From Bdellovibrio sp. (lineage in GTDB: Bacteria > Bdellovibrionota > Bdellovibrionia > Bdellovibrionales > Bdellovibrionaceae), in contig JABWCO010000007.1 of assembly GCA_013360185.1 (NCBI GenBank), positions 1-49,587 on the forward strand: a DNA stretch of 49,587 nt, written 5' to 3'. The translations under genes were made by a program, and so were the position numbers. The notes beneath the pieces are model-generated. The model was not told where the DNA came from and did no database searches. It was given only the letters and a program-made list of their open reading frames with translations. Positions 34,143 to 41,470 of the stretch are shown piece after piece; the first letter of the stretch is position 1; the number at the start of each line of letters is the position of its first letter.

Positions 34143-35011
34143 TGGAGTTCATGCTGCTCGTTTTTTCTTTGTTGTTTGCAACTTTGCGTCTGGCGACCCC
34201 GCTGATTTTTGCATCTATGGGTGGCTTTATGAGCGAACGCTCCGGAGTCGTCAATGTGGCGCTGGAAGGCTTTATGCTCGCAGGTGCCTTTGCCGGGGCT
34301 GTCGTGGGCTATTCCTTTGACTCTGCCTGGTTGGGCTGGGGAGCCGCTTTAATCGCGGGATTGGCAATGGGTGCATTCTATGCTTTCTTCACGATTGAGT
34401 TGAAAGCGGACCAAATCATCACGGGTATGGCGGTGAATCTTTTGGTAATGGGTTTAATTCCGTTTATCACAAAAATTCTTTATAGCTCGACAGGCTCTAC
34501 CCCAGCACTTTTATTAGAAGATCGTTTTAGATTTGAACCTATGCTGATGGCTTTTATCTTGGTGACGGCTTTAACCTACTGGTTATACAAAACCCGTTCG
34601 GGCCTGTGGTTGCTCTTTGCTGGCGAACATCCCGAGGCCCTTGTTGCGAGCGGCGTGAGTGTGCGCAAAGTGCGCTGGGCGGCCGTCAGCTTAAGTGGTG
34701 TCTTTGCCGCCTGGGGAGGCACAAGCTTATCACTATTCTTGGCTTCGTCGTATTCACCGATGATGACCGGGGGGCGAGGCTTTATGGCACTCGCCGCTTT
34801 GATTTTTGGTAAGTGGCGCCCGTTACCTGCGTTCTTAGCTTGTCTGCTATTTGCTTTTGCCGATGCTGTGCAAATTCGCCTGCAAGGGATGCACATCGGT
34901 AACTTCGAAATTCCTGTTCAGTTTATTCAAATTTTGCCTTACGTTGTCACCATCATCGCATTGGCCGGATTTATTGGTAAAAGTCGGGCTCCGAAGGCTT
35001 TGGGAAAATAA
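34142..35011 (+). CDS. Nucleoside ABC importer permease 2
   Basis: The 289 aa inner-membrane protein is the shorter partner permease (NupC-like) of the same family. LATPLIFASMGGFMSERSG, VVNVALEGFMLAGAFAG and the ATPase-contact loop LFAGEHPEALVASGVSVRKV are visible, with about eight membrane segments. Together with permease 1 it forms the heterodimeric channel. It is translationally coupled upstream (TAATG), and the S1/P1 nuclease gene follows 14 bases downstream. Confidence 0.92.
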   Translation: MEFMLLVFSLLFATLRLATPLIFASMGGFMSERSGVVNVALEGFMLAGAFAGAVVGYSFDSAWLGWGAALIAGLAMGAFYAFFTIELKADQIITGMAVNLLVMGLIPFITKILYSSTGSTPALLLEDRFRFEPMLMAFILVTALTYWLYKTRSGLWLLFAGEHPEALVASGVSVRKVRWAAVSLSGVFAAWGGTSLSLFLASSYSPMMTGGRGFMALAALIFGKWRPLPAFLACLLFAFADAVQIRLQGMHIGNFEIPVQFIQILPYVVTIIALAGFIGKSRAPKALGK

Positions 35012-35025
35012 TTAAGCGAGGTTTT

Positions 35026-36102
35026 ATGAAACATCTTTTGGTTGGTCTGCTGTTGCTTGGCTCTGCAAACGCTTTGGCTTGGGGCGGTCGTGGTCATGAT
35101 ACTATCTGCCGTGTAGCGAGCTTTTTAGTGAAGGAACCGGGCCTTAAAGAATATTTGCAGCACAAACCCCAAATGATGGGACACCTGTGCAACATGCCAG
35201 ACTTTTACTGGAAGAGCTTAGGTGGCGATGTCGGCAAACTAGGAAACCCGACACACTTTATCGATATCGAAGTGATCGGTCTGGATGTGAAAGACATTCC
35301 GATGGAGTATAAAAAAATTATCGCGGACTTTACTGGCAAGCCTGATAAATTTAAAAATGATGGCACCACAATTAAATCTATTCCCACAGAGTTTGGCTCT
35401 TCATGGTGGCGTGCAGATCAGTTCATGCGCATCATTGCAGCACTCGAGAAAGAATTCTCGTTGTCGTCTGTTCCCGCAAACTTCAAAGAAGAGCAAAACA
35501 ACGAGCTTCCCTACAATAAGATCGCGTACCAAATGGTCGTGTCGATGGGCCTGATGGGTCATTACGTTGGCGACAATGGACAGCCTTTTCATACAACGGC
35601 AGACTATGACGGCTATGCGACAGGTCACGGCGGCATCCATGCCTATTATGAAGATGCCGTAGTTGGAAATTTCGATGGCGATTTAGATTTCTTAGTCCTC
35701 AAAGAAGCGCGTGCAATGAAGAACCCAGCCTTCTTAAAGCCAGCAACGACGATTGAAAAAATGAAATCTTTGGGTGTCATTTCAAATAAAGAAATTTCGA
35801 AGATTTATAAATTAGACCCGATCAAGAAAAAATCAGTCCTGACCAAAGAACGTGGCATGGAAATCAAAACCGCAGCGGAACGTGAGCCAGCAATTGTCGC
35901 CTTCAAGAAAATGAAGCCTATGATTGTCACCCAAATGGCACGCAGCGCTTTGTTGTTAGCAAACTTGTGGGACACTTCTTATGCCCAAGCCGGCAAGCCG
36001 AAACTGGGCGCTTACAAGTCGTACAAATACCCATTCACCGTGGATTTTGTGGCTCCTGATTATCTTGATGCTTCAGAAAAAACTGCGGAAGAGAAAAAAT
36101 AA
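35026..36102 (+). CDS. Secreted S1/P1-type zinc nuclease
   Basis: The 358 aa product has a signal peptide (1-18, ending NALA); the mature chain would begin with W19, the N-terminal zinc ligand of the family, followed by H24 at mature position 6 as in P1. Other ligands are D59 (MPDFYW), H77 (PTHFID), H179 and D183 (GHYVGD), H189 (PFHTT) and H205 (GGIHAYYED). The last usual ligand, an aspartate four residues after H205, is E209 here, with D210 next to it. These enzymes cut single-stranded RNA and DNA to 5'-nucleotides and may act as 3'-nucleotidases. Being in an operon with a nucleoside importer, it probably prepares substrate in the periplasm or in prey. GAGG site before ATG. Confidence 0.92.
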   Translation: MKHLLVGLLLLGSANALAWGGRGHDTICRVASFLVKEPGLKEYLQHKPQMMGHLCNMPDFYWKSLGGDVGKLGNPTHFIDIEVIGLDVKDIPMEYKKIIADFTGKPDKFKNDGTTIKSIPTEFGSSWWRADQFMRIIAALEKEFSLSSVPANFKEEQNNELPYNKIAYQMVVSMGLMGHYVGDNGQPFHTTADYDGYATGHGGIHAYYEDAVVGNFDGDLDFLVLKEARAMKNPAFLKPATTIEKMKSLGVISNKEISKIYKLDPIKKKSVLTKERGMEIKTAAEREPAIVAFKKMKPMIVTQMARSALLLANLWDTSYAQAGKPKLGAYKSYKYPFTVDFVAPDYLDASEKTAEEKK

Positions 36103-36115
36103 TATGTTTTAAATT

Positions 36116-36142
36116 TTAGTGCGGATAAAAATGCCGCACTAA
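36116..36142. terminator. Hairpin between convergent nuclease and exporter genes
   Basis: TTAGTGCGG (36116-36124) pairs with CCGCACTAA (36134-36142) around a nine-base loop. It covers the stop of the minus-strand exporter gene (36139). T-runs are short on either side, so efficiency is doubtful. Confidence 0.5.
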
Positions 36143-37002
36143 GAATCGACAGAAGATCGCGCGGAGTTCGCCGTCAAAGAACTTCCCGCGGAAGCCACGA
36201 TCACGCAGGCAATCGCCACCCATTGCCACACCGTTAATACTTCTTTTAAAATTAAAATCCCCATCAGCGTTGCCACTGCGGGCTCCATGCTCATCAAAAC
36301 ACCGAAGGTTTTTGCTGGCAGGTCTTTCATCGCTTTCATTTCTAGGGAATAAGGTAAGGCACTGGACAATATTGCAATCATAAATCCTTGTGGCCACAAG
36401 GACAGATTCTGAATTTCAGCACCATTAAAAATAAATCCAGCAGGCAATGCGACCAGCGCCGCAAAGACCATCCCTAGGGCTGATACGTGCCTACTTTCGC
36501 CACGCTTGGCAGCAGCCTTACCAAAAATGATATACAAGGCCCAGAAAAATCCCGCCCCCAGAGCCAATAAAACGCCTTGGACATTTAAAGCCTCTGGCGC
36601 ATTGCCCGAAGGCAGAATTAAATAAATTCCTAAGCCCGCCAAAAGGACCCACAAAAAATCCCACTTATTCTGTGAAAACAGCAAGGCCACCGAAAGAGGC
36701 CCTACGAACTCTAAAGCCACGGCAACCCCTAGGGGGATTTTTTCGAGCGAAAAGTAAAAAAGCAAATTCATGAAACCCAAAGACAATCCGTAGGCCGCGA
36801 TCATGGGCATGTCTTGCCAGGAAATCTTATGTTTCCAAACGCGGGTGAAAAGACACAAAATCAAGGCGGACATCGTCACCCTTAAAGCTGTCAATCCCGC
36901 CGGCCCCGCCACCGGGAAGATCTGTTTGGCTAAAGATGCACCAAATTGAATCGAAAACATCGCAATCAGGATAAAGCCGATGGCTTTGAATAACGGGCGC
37001 AA
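36139..37002 (-). CDS. RhtA-like DMT/EamA exporter
   Basis: The 287 aa inner-membrane protein has about ten membrane segments in two EamA repeats. KIPLGVAVALEFVGPLSVAL and the C-terminal SSALPYSLEMKAMKDLPAKT then GVLMSMEPAVATLMG follow RhtA, the threonine/homoserine exporter. The substrate is inferred only. The open frame extends to 37041, but I chose TTG at 37002, which has AGGAG seven bases upstream; the added residues (LCALLCLRSV) are unlike the family. Confidence 0.88.
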   Translation of the reverse strand: MRPLFKAIGFILIAMFSIQFGASLAKQIFPVAGPAGLTALRVTMSALILCLFTRVWKHKISWQDMPMIAAYGLSLGFMNLLFYFSLEKIPLGVAVALEFVGPLSVALLFSQNKWDFLWVLLAGLGIYLILPSGNAPEALNVQGVLLALGAGFFWALYIIFGKAAAKRGESRHVSALGMVFAALVALPAGFIFNGAEIQNLSLWPQGFMIAILSSALPYSLEMKAMKDLPAKTFGVLMSMEPAVATLMGILILKEVLTVWQWVAIACVIVASAGSSLTANSARSSVDS

Positions 37003-37062
37003 AAGAACACTCCTTAGACACAGCAACGCACAAAGGGTCACTCGTCGCTAAGCAGATCTCAC

Positions 37063-37114
37063 TGTGAGAATCAGCTCTTGTAAGTACCTGAAAGGTCATA
37101 CGGCTTTTCTCACA
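37063..37114. promoter_or_regulatory. Spaced inverted repeat in divergent promoter region
   Basis: TGTGAGAA (37063-37070) and TTCTCACA (37107-37114) form a perfect eight-base inverted repeat with a 36-base spacer, between the exporter and the small secreted-protein gene. The arms contain TGTGA, as in Crp half-sites, though the spacing is not that of a single Crp site. A candidate -10 TATAAG lies at 37145-37150 for the plus-strand gene. Confidence 0.35.
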
Positions 37115-37182
37115 ATGAAGCAACTGCAATGGCATGCTCTTCGCTATAAGGATAAGTATACGCTGTTGCGAAGGAGTTAAAA

Positions 37183-37353
37183 ATGACACTAGTAAAAATC
37201 ATCACAACTACTTTGATCGCACTTTCGGCAACAACAGCTATGGCTGCTAAATGCACTCACCAAGACAACTCAGGTCGTTTTGCGAACACAAACCCGCCAA
37301 AAAGTGTTCAAGTTGCTAAAGTAGAAGCTAAGAAAGCAACTGCTACTCGCTAG
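37183..37353 (+). CDS. Small (56 aa) secreted protein
   Basis: A short gene with a strong ribosome site (AAGGAG at 37171-37176), ATG start and its own strong terminator. The product begins with a signal peptide of about 22 residues (hydrophobic TLIALSATTAMA before AKC), leaving about 34 residues: one cysteine, Thr/Asn/Pro-rich middle, then a Lys/Ala-rich end. I do not recognise the family. It may be lipidated only if cleavage occurs before C24 (AAKC is a poor lipobox). The signal, ribosome site and terminator make it a likely real gene of unknown role. Confidence 0.75.
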   Translation: MTLVKIITTTLIALSATTAMAAKCTHQDNSGRFANTNPPKSVQVAKVEAKKATATR

Positions 37354-37387
37354 TTGCTTTCTTTAAAAATTACTTAACCCCCTAAAG

Positions 37388-37416
37388 CCCAAGCAGCCCC
37401 CCCTGCTTGGGTTTTT
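37388..37416 (+). terminator. Intrinsic terminator after small secreted-protein gene
   Basis: CCCAAGCAG (37388-37396) pairs with CTGCTTGGG (37403-37411) around a C-rich loop, followed by TTTTT at 37412-37416. Confidence 0.93.
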
Positions 37417-37426
37417 CTTTTGAAGG

Positions 37427-38455
37427 CTATAGAATTCCAGGAATCGCTGTCGAATAGTCGTTCACGATCCAAGTAGTACCAGCGCCCGTGTGACCGCGGA
37501 CTCCAGATGTCGTTGGCGAAGCAGAAGACAGCGAGCTGCAAGCTGTTCCCGCATTGTCTACAGTTCCAGAATCTAAATTAGAATAACAATGACCAATAGA
37601 CGTTCCAGCCCAATTTGTATCCGGAGCACTATATGAAGTAGGAGGAGCCGCCGCATTGTTACTTGAATAAGAAATCTTCGCAATTTTTGGGCTGCCTAAA
37701 CTGGCTTGTCCAAAAATAGAAAAACTGATTGGAGTTCCAGAGTCGTACGGATTGGGATAATCCTTCCCGATAGCACCCAACGTGAAGGCTGTCGCAGATG
37801 TGCTGTTGAAATATAAAGTTAATTTACCACTGCCGATATCCGCTGCTGCTTCCAAGGATTTTGCATCGGTATTTGCAGAATCCACTTTAGCCCAAACTTC
37901 GTAGTGGTTTGTGGAGTCTACGAAAACTTTGACATAAATAGTACGAACAGTGCCCGAACAACCCATCTGGATTTCAGCTACCGCATCTGAAGAATACTTT
38001 ACCACAAAGCGTTTTGAAGTCGTTCCACCGAATGGCGAAGTTGTTGTCACACTCGTGATCGTTACAGTATAGCCGCTGCCAAGAGATTGATCCGTAGCAT
38101 TTGAAATACCAACAATTTGATCACATGTCTCATAGCCTAGAGTTTTAAAAGTCGACTCCATTTTATAAAGATTTTCGTTAATTTTTGGCAAGTACTCAGT
38201 GTTAAATTTGTCATACGCAAGCTCTCCATAGGCTGCGACCTCTTCAGCAGAATTCATCGCCATTGGGCTTACCATAATTGTAGAAGAGTTTAGGCAAGCA
38301 GAGGATCCACAATTTATATCAGGAATAGACAATGCTCCTGTCGCTTTCGTAGTCGTTGTGCCTGTGCCACCAGAGCCACCGCCACCGCCCGAACAAGCAC
38401 TTAAAAGAACCAAAACAGATGAGCTCAAGATAAATGTGTAGAACAAGTTCTGCAT
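37427..38455 (-). CDS. Lipoprotein of unknown function
   Basis: The 342 aa product starts with a standard lipoprotein signal: VLVLLSAC, then a Gly/Ser spacer (SGGGGGSGG). The mature part is Ser/Thr/Ala-rich with about six cysteines (INCGSSAC, GYETC, MGCSG, GHC, TACSS), likely extracytoplasmic and disulfide-bonded. The frame is open to 38530, but I chose 38455 because the lipobox then falls at residue 21 with a purine-rich site (AAAGG) upstream. No family is recognised; it could be a surface or adhesion-related lipoprotein. Confidence 0.78.
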   Translation of the reverse strand: MQNLFYTFILSSSVLVLLSACSGGGGGSGGTGTTTTKATGALSIPDINCGSSACLNSSTIMVSPMAMNSAEEVAAYGELAYDKFNTEYLPKINENLYKMESTFKTLGYETCDQIVGISNATDQSLGSGYTVTITSVTTTSPFGGTTSKRFVVKYSSDAVAEIQMGCSGTVRTIYVKVFVDSTNHYEVWAKVDSANTDAKSLEAAADIGSGKLTLYFNSTSATAFTLGAIGKDYPNPYDSGTPISFSIFGQASLGSPKIAKISYSSNNAAAPPTSYSAPDTNWAGTSIGHCYSNLDSGTVDNAGTACSSLSSASPTTSGVRGHTGAGTTWIVNDYSTAIPGIL

Positions 38456-38591
38456 TCCAAAACCTTTCGAAAAAATGTAAATAAAAGTATGATTTATGGA
38501 AATGCTAAAACGGGTTTTTGTCGGGGACAAAGAGAAAAAGGTCGAGGCTAGACAGCATCCGGAATGAGAAAAATAAAGGACTTTTAAATAT

Positions 38592-38622
38592 AAAAAAAGC
38601 CTGGGTTGCCCCAGGCTTTTTT
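38592..38622 (-). terminator. Intrinsic terminator of OmpF-like porin gene
   Basis: GCCTGGG (38599-38605) pairs with CCCAGGC (38610-38616) around a four-base loop, with an A-run on the left (T-run on the minus strand) and a T-run on the right. It ends the porin transcript (stop at 38648). Confidence 0.9.
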
Positions 38623-38647
38623 GCTTTAAACTGTACTAGTTCAAAAA

Positions 38648-39712
38648 TTAGAACATGTAAGTGTAAGCTACGTTCGTCAAGAACTCTTGGCCAGCAGCGC
38701 CGTTACCGAAGTTCAATTGACCTTTGTTAGCTGTACCGAAGTTTGCATCAAGCATACCTTTGCCCAATTTCAAACCCGCACCTGCGTTGAAAGTTACAGA
38801 ATCAAGATCAGATTTTGCACCAGCTGCAGTTTTAGTTTCGTTGATAAGAACGCTTTGTTTTACAGAAGCGCGCAATACCATCCAAGAAGTCGCGTTAGCT
38901 TCAATACCCATCCATACAGGAAGAGCTTGAACTTCGTCGCCATCTTTAGTTTTGTCTGAACCGTAAGCAACACCGTAGAAGAAGTTAACATCGTCGTTTT
39001 TAACAACAGTGTTTACGAAACCTACATTGATGATTGTTTTTTCAACAGTTGAGTCAAGAGCTGGAGTAGCAGTTGTGTCGCCTTCTACTTTAGCTGTTTT
39101 GAAATCAGCGTATACGTATTGTGCGTCAGTTAGTTTGTAACCACCACCAATTTTGATGTTTGATTTGTTTTCAACAGTCACAGCAGTTTGCTCTGATTTG
39201 CCAGCAAGACCGACAACCAAGTTAGCATCCCATGTACCGTTTGTTACACCCGCAGAAAAACCAGCAGAAGAAACTTTTTTGTCTCCTGTGTCGTTTTTAC
39301 CGTTGCTGTATTTCAAAGTCGCGCCCCAAGCAAGATCGCCAGACTTCATACCGTACATCAAGTTGATTGGATTTTGCTCTTCAAGAAGAGTAGAACCGAA
39401 ACCTGTGTTGGCAAGTGAAATAGCTGTGTTGAAATCAGTAGATTTACGACCGAAGTATACACCGTATACAGATTCGCCGTGAGCTTTAATGAAGCCACCT
39501 TCAGCATGTGGGCGGTTTGCAGCGCCATCACCAGAAGTACCCCACTCCATAGTTACCAACTCACCCACTGAGTGCATTTGGTAAGGTTTTTCGAACGTGT
39601 TTTGTACGTCAACCAATTGAGCTGAGTTGCCCAAAGCTGATAGACGAGCCTTAGAAGCCATTGCAGGAGCTGCTGCTACTGTCAAAGCTGCTACTAGTAA
39701 AAGATTTTTCAT
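38648..39712 (-). CDS. OmpF-like major outer-membrane porin of Bdellovibrio type
   Basis: The 354 aa product has a signal peptide (1-19, ending APAMA), then a mature N terminus SKARLSALGNSAQLVDVQNT. This resembles the main OmpF-like outer-membrane protein described in Bdellovibrio (Bd0427 in HD100; from memory and unchecked). The rest alternates strands with Lys/Thr/Asp-rich loops (VYGVYFGRKSTDFNTAI, then DAQYVYADFKTAK), and it ends in a C-terminal phenylalanine (AYTYMF), the hallmark of BAM-inserted barrels. The codon use looks biased to GTT, AAC and GAA-type codons, suiting high expression. AAAGGA lies before the ATG. Confidence 0.85.
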   Translation of the reverse strand: MKNLLLVAALTVAAAPAMASKARLSALGNSAQLVDVQNTFEKPYQMHSVGELVTMEWGTSGDGAANRPHAEGGFIKAHGESVYGVYFGRKSTDFNTAISLANTGFGSTLLEEQNPINLMYGMKSGDLAWGATLKYSNGKNDTGDKKVSSAGFSAGVTNGTWDANLVVGLAGKSEQTAVTVENKSNIKIGGGYKLTDAQYVYADFKTAKVEGDTTATPALDSTVEKTIINVGFVNTVVKNDDVNFFYGVAYGSDKTKDGDEVQALPVWMGIEANATSWMVLRASVKQSVLINETKTAAGAKSDLDSVTFNAGAGLKLGKGMLDANFGTANKGQLNFGNGAAGQEFLTNVAYTYMF

Positions 39713-40206
39713 AGTTGCATCCTTTCGTTTCGTTGCAATCTTTGTATTCTCTTAAAATACATTTTTTATTTCTGTACATTAAAAATGCTAATGATGAGCT
39801 GGACCGATATCAACAACAAAAATTTAGCCCCCCCTCGTCAAGTGCTCAATTATCAAACAGCTTTTTCAAACGTGTGGCATCAAGGACACAGCGTTTTTTG
39901 CGCAATGACAACTCGCAAAGAGTGGCCGTTTTCACAAACAGAAATCCCTTGAAAACCAATGCCCACGCTATTTTTATTCATTTTGTCAGATCAAAAACAA
40001 AACATGAATGTTTTTGCACTGAGGACTTTTCGTCGCGGTTTTTTCCAATTCTTAGGCAGCCACCAAAACAAATGACGCAAGTTATTAAAATGGAGCTGGC
40101 GCACTAGATCATAGTCTAGTTTTGATATTTCCCTTAGGCCGCCCCCCCTTTTTATCGAGATAATTTTCAAAAAAAACCCGACGCAGGGGAATAAAAGGAG
40201 ATCTTT
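39713..40206. other. 494-base intergenic region between divergent outer-membrane genes
   Basis: No gene is credible here. A frame at 39715-40107 is open but has no ribosome site, no domain and ends in ordinary intergenic sequence. The region is AT-rich near the porin (39760-39800) and holds runs of C and T near 40141-40155. A six-plus-six inverted repeat is at 40103-40120. The promoters of both porin genes must lie here, but I could not place them with confidence. Confidence 0.6.
40103..40120. repeat. Inverted repeat, possible operator
   Basis: ACTAGA (40103-40108) and TCTAGT (40115-40120) enclose a six-base spacer TCATAG, about 87 bases before the porin-like start at 40207. It could be a repressor site or a small hairpin; there is no further support. 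Confidence 0.3.
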
Positions 40207-41268
40207 GTGAACGTTTTTAAGGGCATCTTCCCATTACTATTTGTCTTGGGTGCAGTTACATCTCAAGCCGCCGATGTCAGCGGCATTACCGTAAATGGCG
40301 AAGCCGCTTTTGATTTTAACTTCGTTTCTTCCAAAAATGCGGCATATCCAAACAGCGATGGCAATGGATTGAGCCTAGGCAATGAGTCTTACCGGTTAGC
40401 AAAGGCGCAATTGTTACTGAAGAAGGAAACGGACGACCTTTCTTTTACCGGCCGCCTGGCTTACACGCCGATGTCTTATAATGATGGGACAAAGACTACG
40501 AAAGCTTACTTTGGTGCCTTGGAACAGATGGAACTTTTCTTTAAAGTTAATCCACAACTGCAAATCGGCTTCGGTCGCTTCTTAACAACAATGGGGTATG
40601 AGTCCTTAATGCGCTATGAAAACGCATTTTACAATCCCACGGTTGCTTACCAAGCCATTGTTCCGGGTTACGGAGAAGGCTTGCGCGTTCGCTATTTGCC
40701 AGGAACTTGGCTGACGGCGACCCTTTCGACATACAATCAGTTTAATTATGGCGCGATCGGCGAAGACCTGACTCCAACAAAGGCTACGGAACTTTCTTTA
40801 TTGTCAAATTTGGACAATTTGACCCTGTTCGCGGGCTACTTAATGGGCGCTGACAGCACCACGACTCCAGGAACGAATGAAGACAAATCTGCGACGAGTG
40901 TGTGGGCATCTTATAAATTTATGCCTGAGTTAATGTTGGCAATTACTTACGATGCCAAATCGAACAAAGTGAACGGCGGCACAGAGCTTAACGCAACCTC
41001 AACGAGCGCCGTTTTAACTTACACGGTCGACATTCACAATCTTGGATTGCGCTATGAAACGATTGGTAAAGCAGCCAACGCCGGCTATGGCACGGCTGAC
41101 AAAGTCGACGTGATTTCAATCACCGACAAGATCGCCCTTTCGAGCAATTTAAATGTCTATGTCGAATACCGTATGGATAAAGCAGACGAGAAAGTCTTCT
41201 TTGACAAAGATGGAGCGGCTGCGGACAACGCCAACGTTGTGACCCTGGGCGCCTTGGCATACTTCTAG
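40207..41268 (+). CDS. Outer-membrane beta-barrel (porin-like) protein
   Basis: The 353 aa product has a signal peptide (1-21, ending SQA before ADV). It is a long barrel with strands such as LQIGFGRFLTTMGYE, GEGLRVRYLPGTWLTATLST and LNVYVEYRMDKADEKVF, ending in a C-terminal phenylalanine (GALAYF). The RLAKAQLLLKKETDDLSFTG segment and FGRFLTTMGYE are features of the DUF1597/porin family of outer-membrane proteins (loose match). GTG start with AAAAGGAG at about 40194-40200. It is monocistronic with terminator at 41282. Confidence 0.82.
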   Translation: MNVFKGIFPLLFVLGAVTSQAADVSGITVNGEAAFDFNFVSSKNAAYPNSDGNGLSLGNESYRLAKAQLLLKKETDDLSFTGRLAYTPMSYNDGTKTTKAYFGALEQMELFFKVNPQLQIGFGRFLTTMGYESLMRYENAFYNPTVAYQAIVPGYGEGLRVRYLPGTWLTATLSTYNQFNYGAIGEDLTPTKATELSLLSNLDNLTLFAGYLMGADSTTTPGTNEDKSATSVWASYKFMPELMLAITYDAKSNKVNGGTELNATSTSAVLTYTVDIHNLGLRYETIGKAANAGYGTADKVDVISITDKIALSSNLNVYVEYRMDKADEKVFFDKDGAAADNANVVTLGALAYF

Positions 41269-41281
41269 TTTTATGAGAAAC

Positions 41282-41312
41282 AAAAGGCTCCGCAAGGGGC
41301 CTTTTAGTTTTT
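41282..41312 (+). terminator. Intrinsic terminator after barrel gene
   Basis: AAAAGGCTCC (41282-41291) pairs with GGGGCCTTTT (41296-41305), one pair being G-U, around a GCAA tetraloop; a T-rich stretch follows at 41308-41312. Confidence 0.85.
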
Positions 41313-41470
41313 GGTTTAAGCTCTACGATATCCTTATCATATTATAGTTCTCTCTCCCTCCCCTTGCTCCACTTCTAAAGTACATCGCCCATCAAAAATA
41401 AATGCGAATATTGTGCTTTTCCAGCACCTAAGTTGTGCTAGGCTTTAATAAAAGGAAATACATCCTGAAC

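Noticed and set aside
39715-40107. A 130-codon open frame between the two divergent porin genes
   Set aside because: It has no ribosome site, signal or recognisable domain, begins within the promoter region of the porin gene and has an erratic composition.
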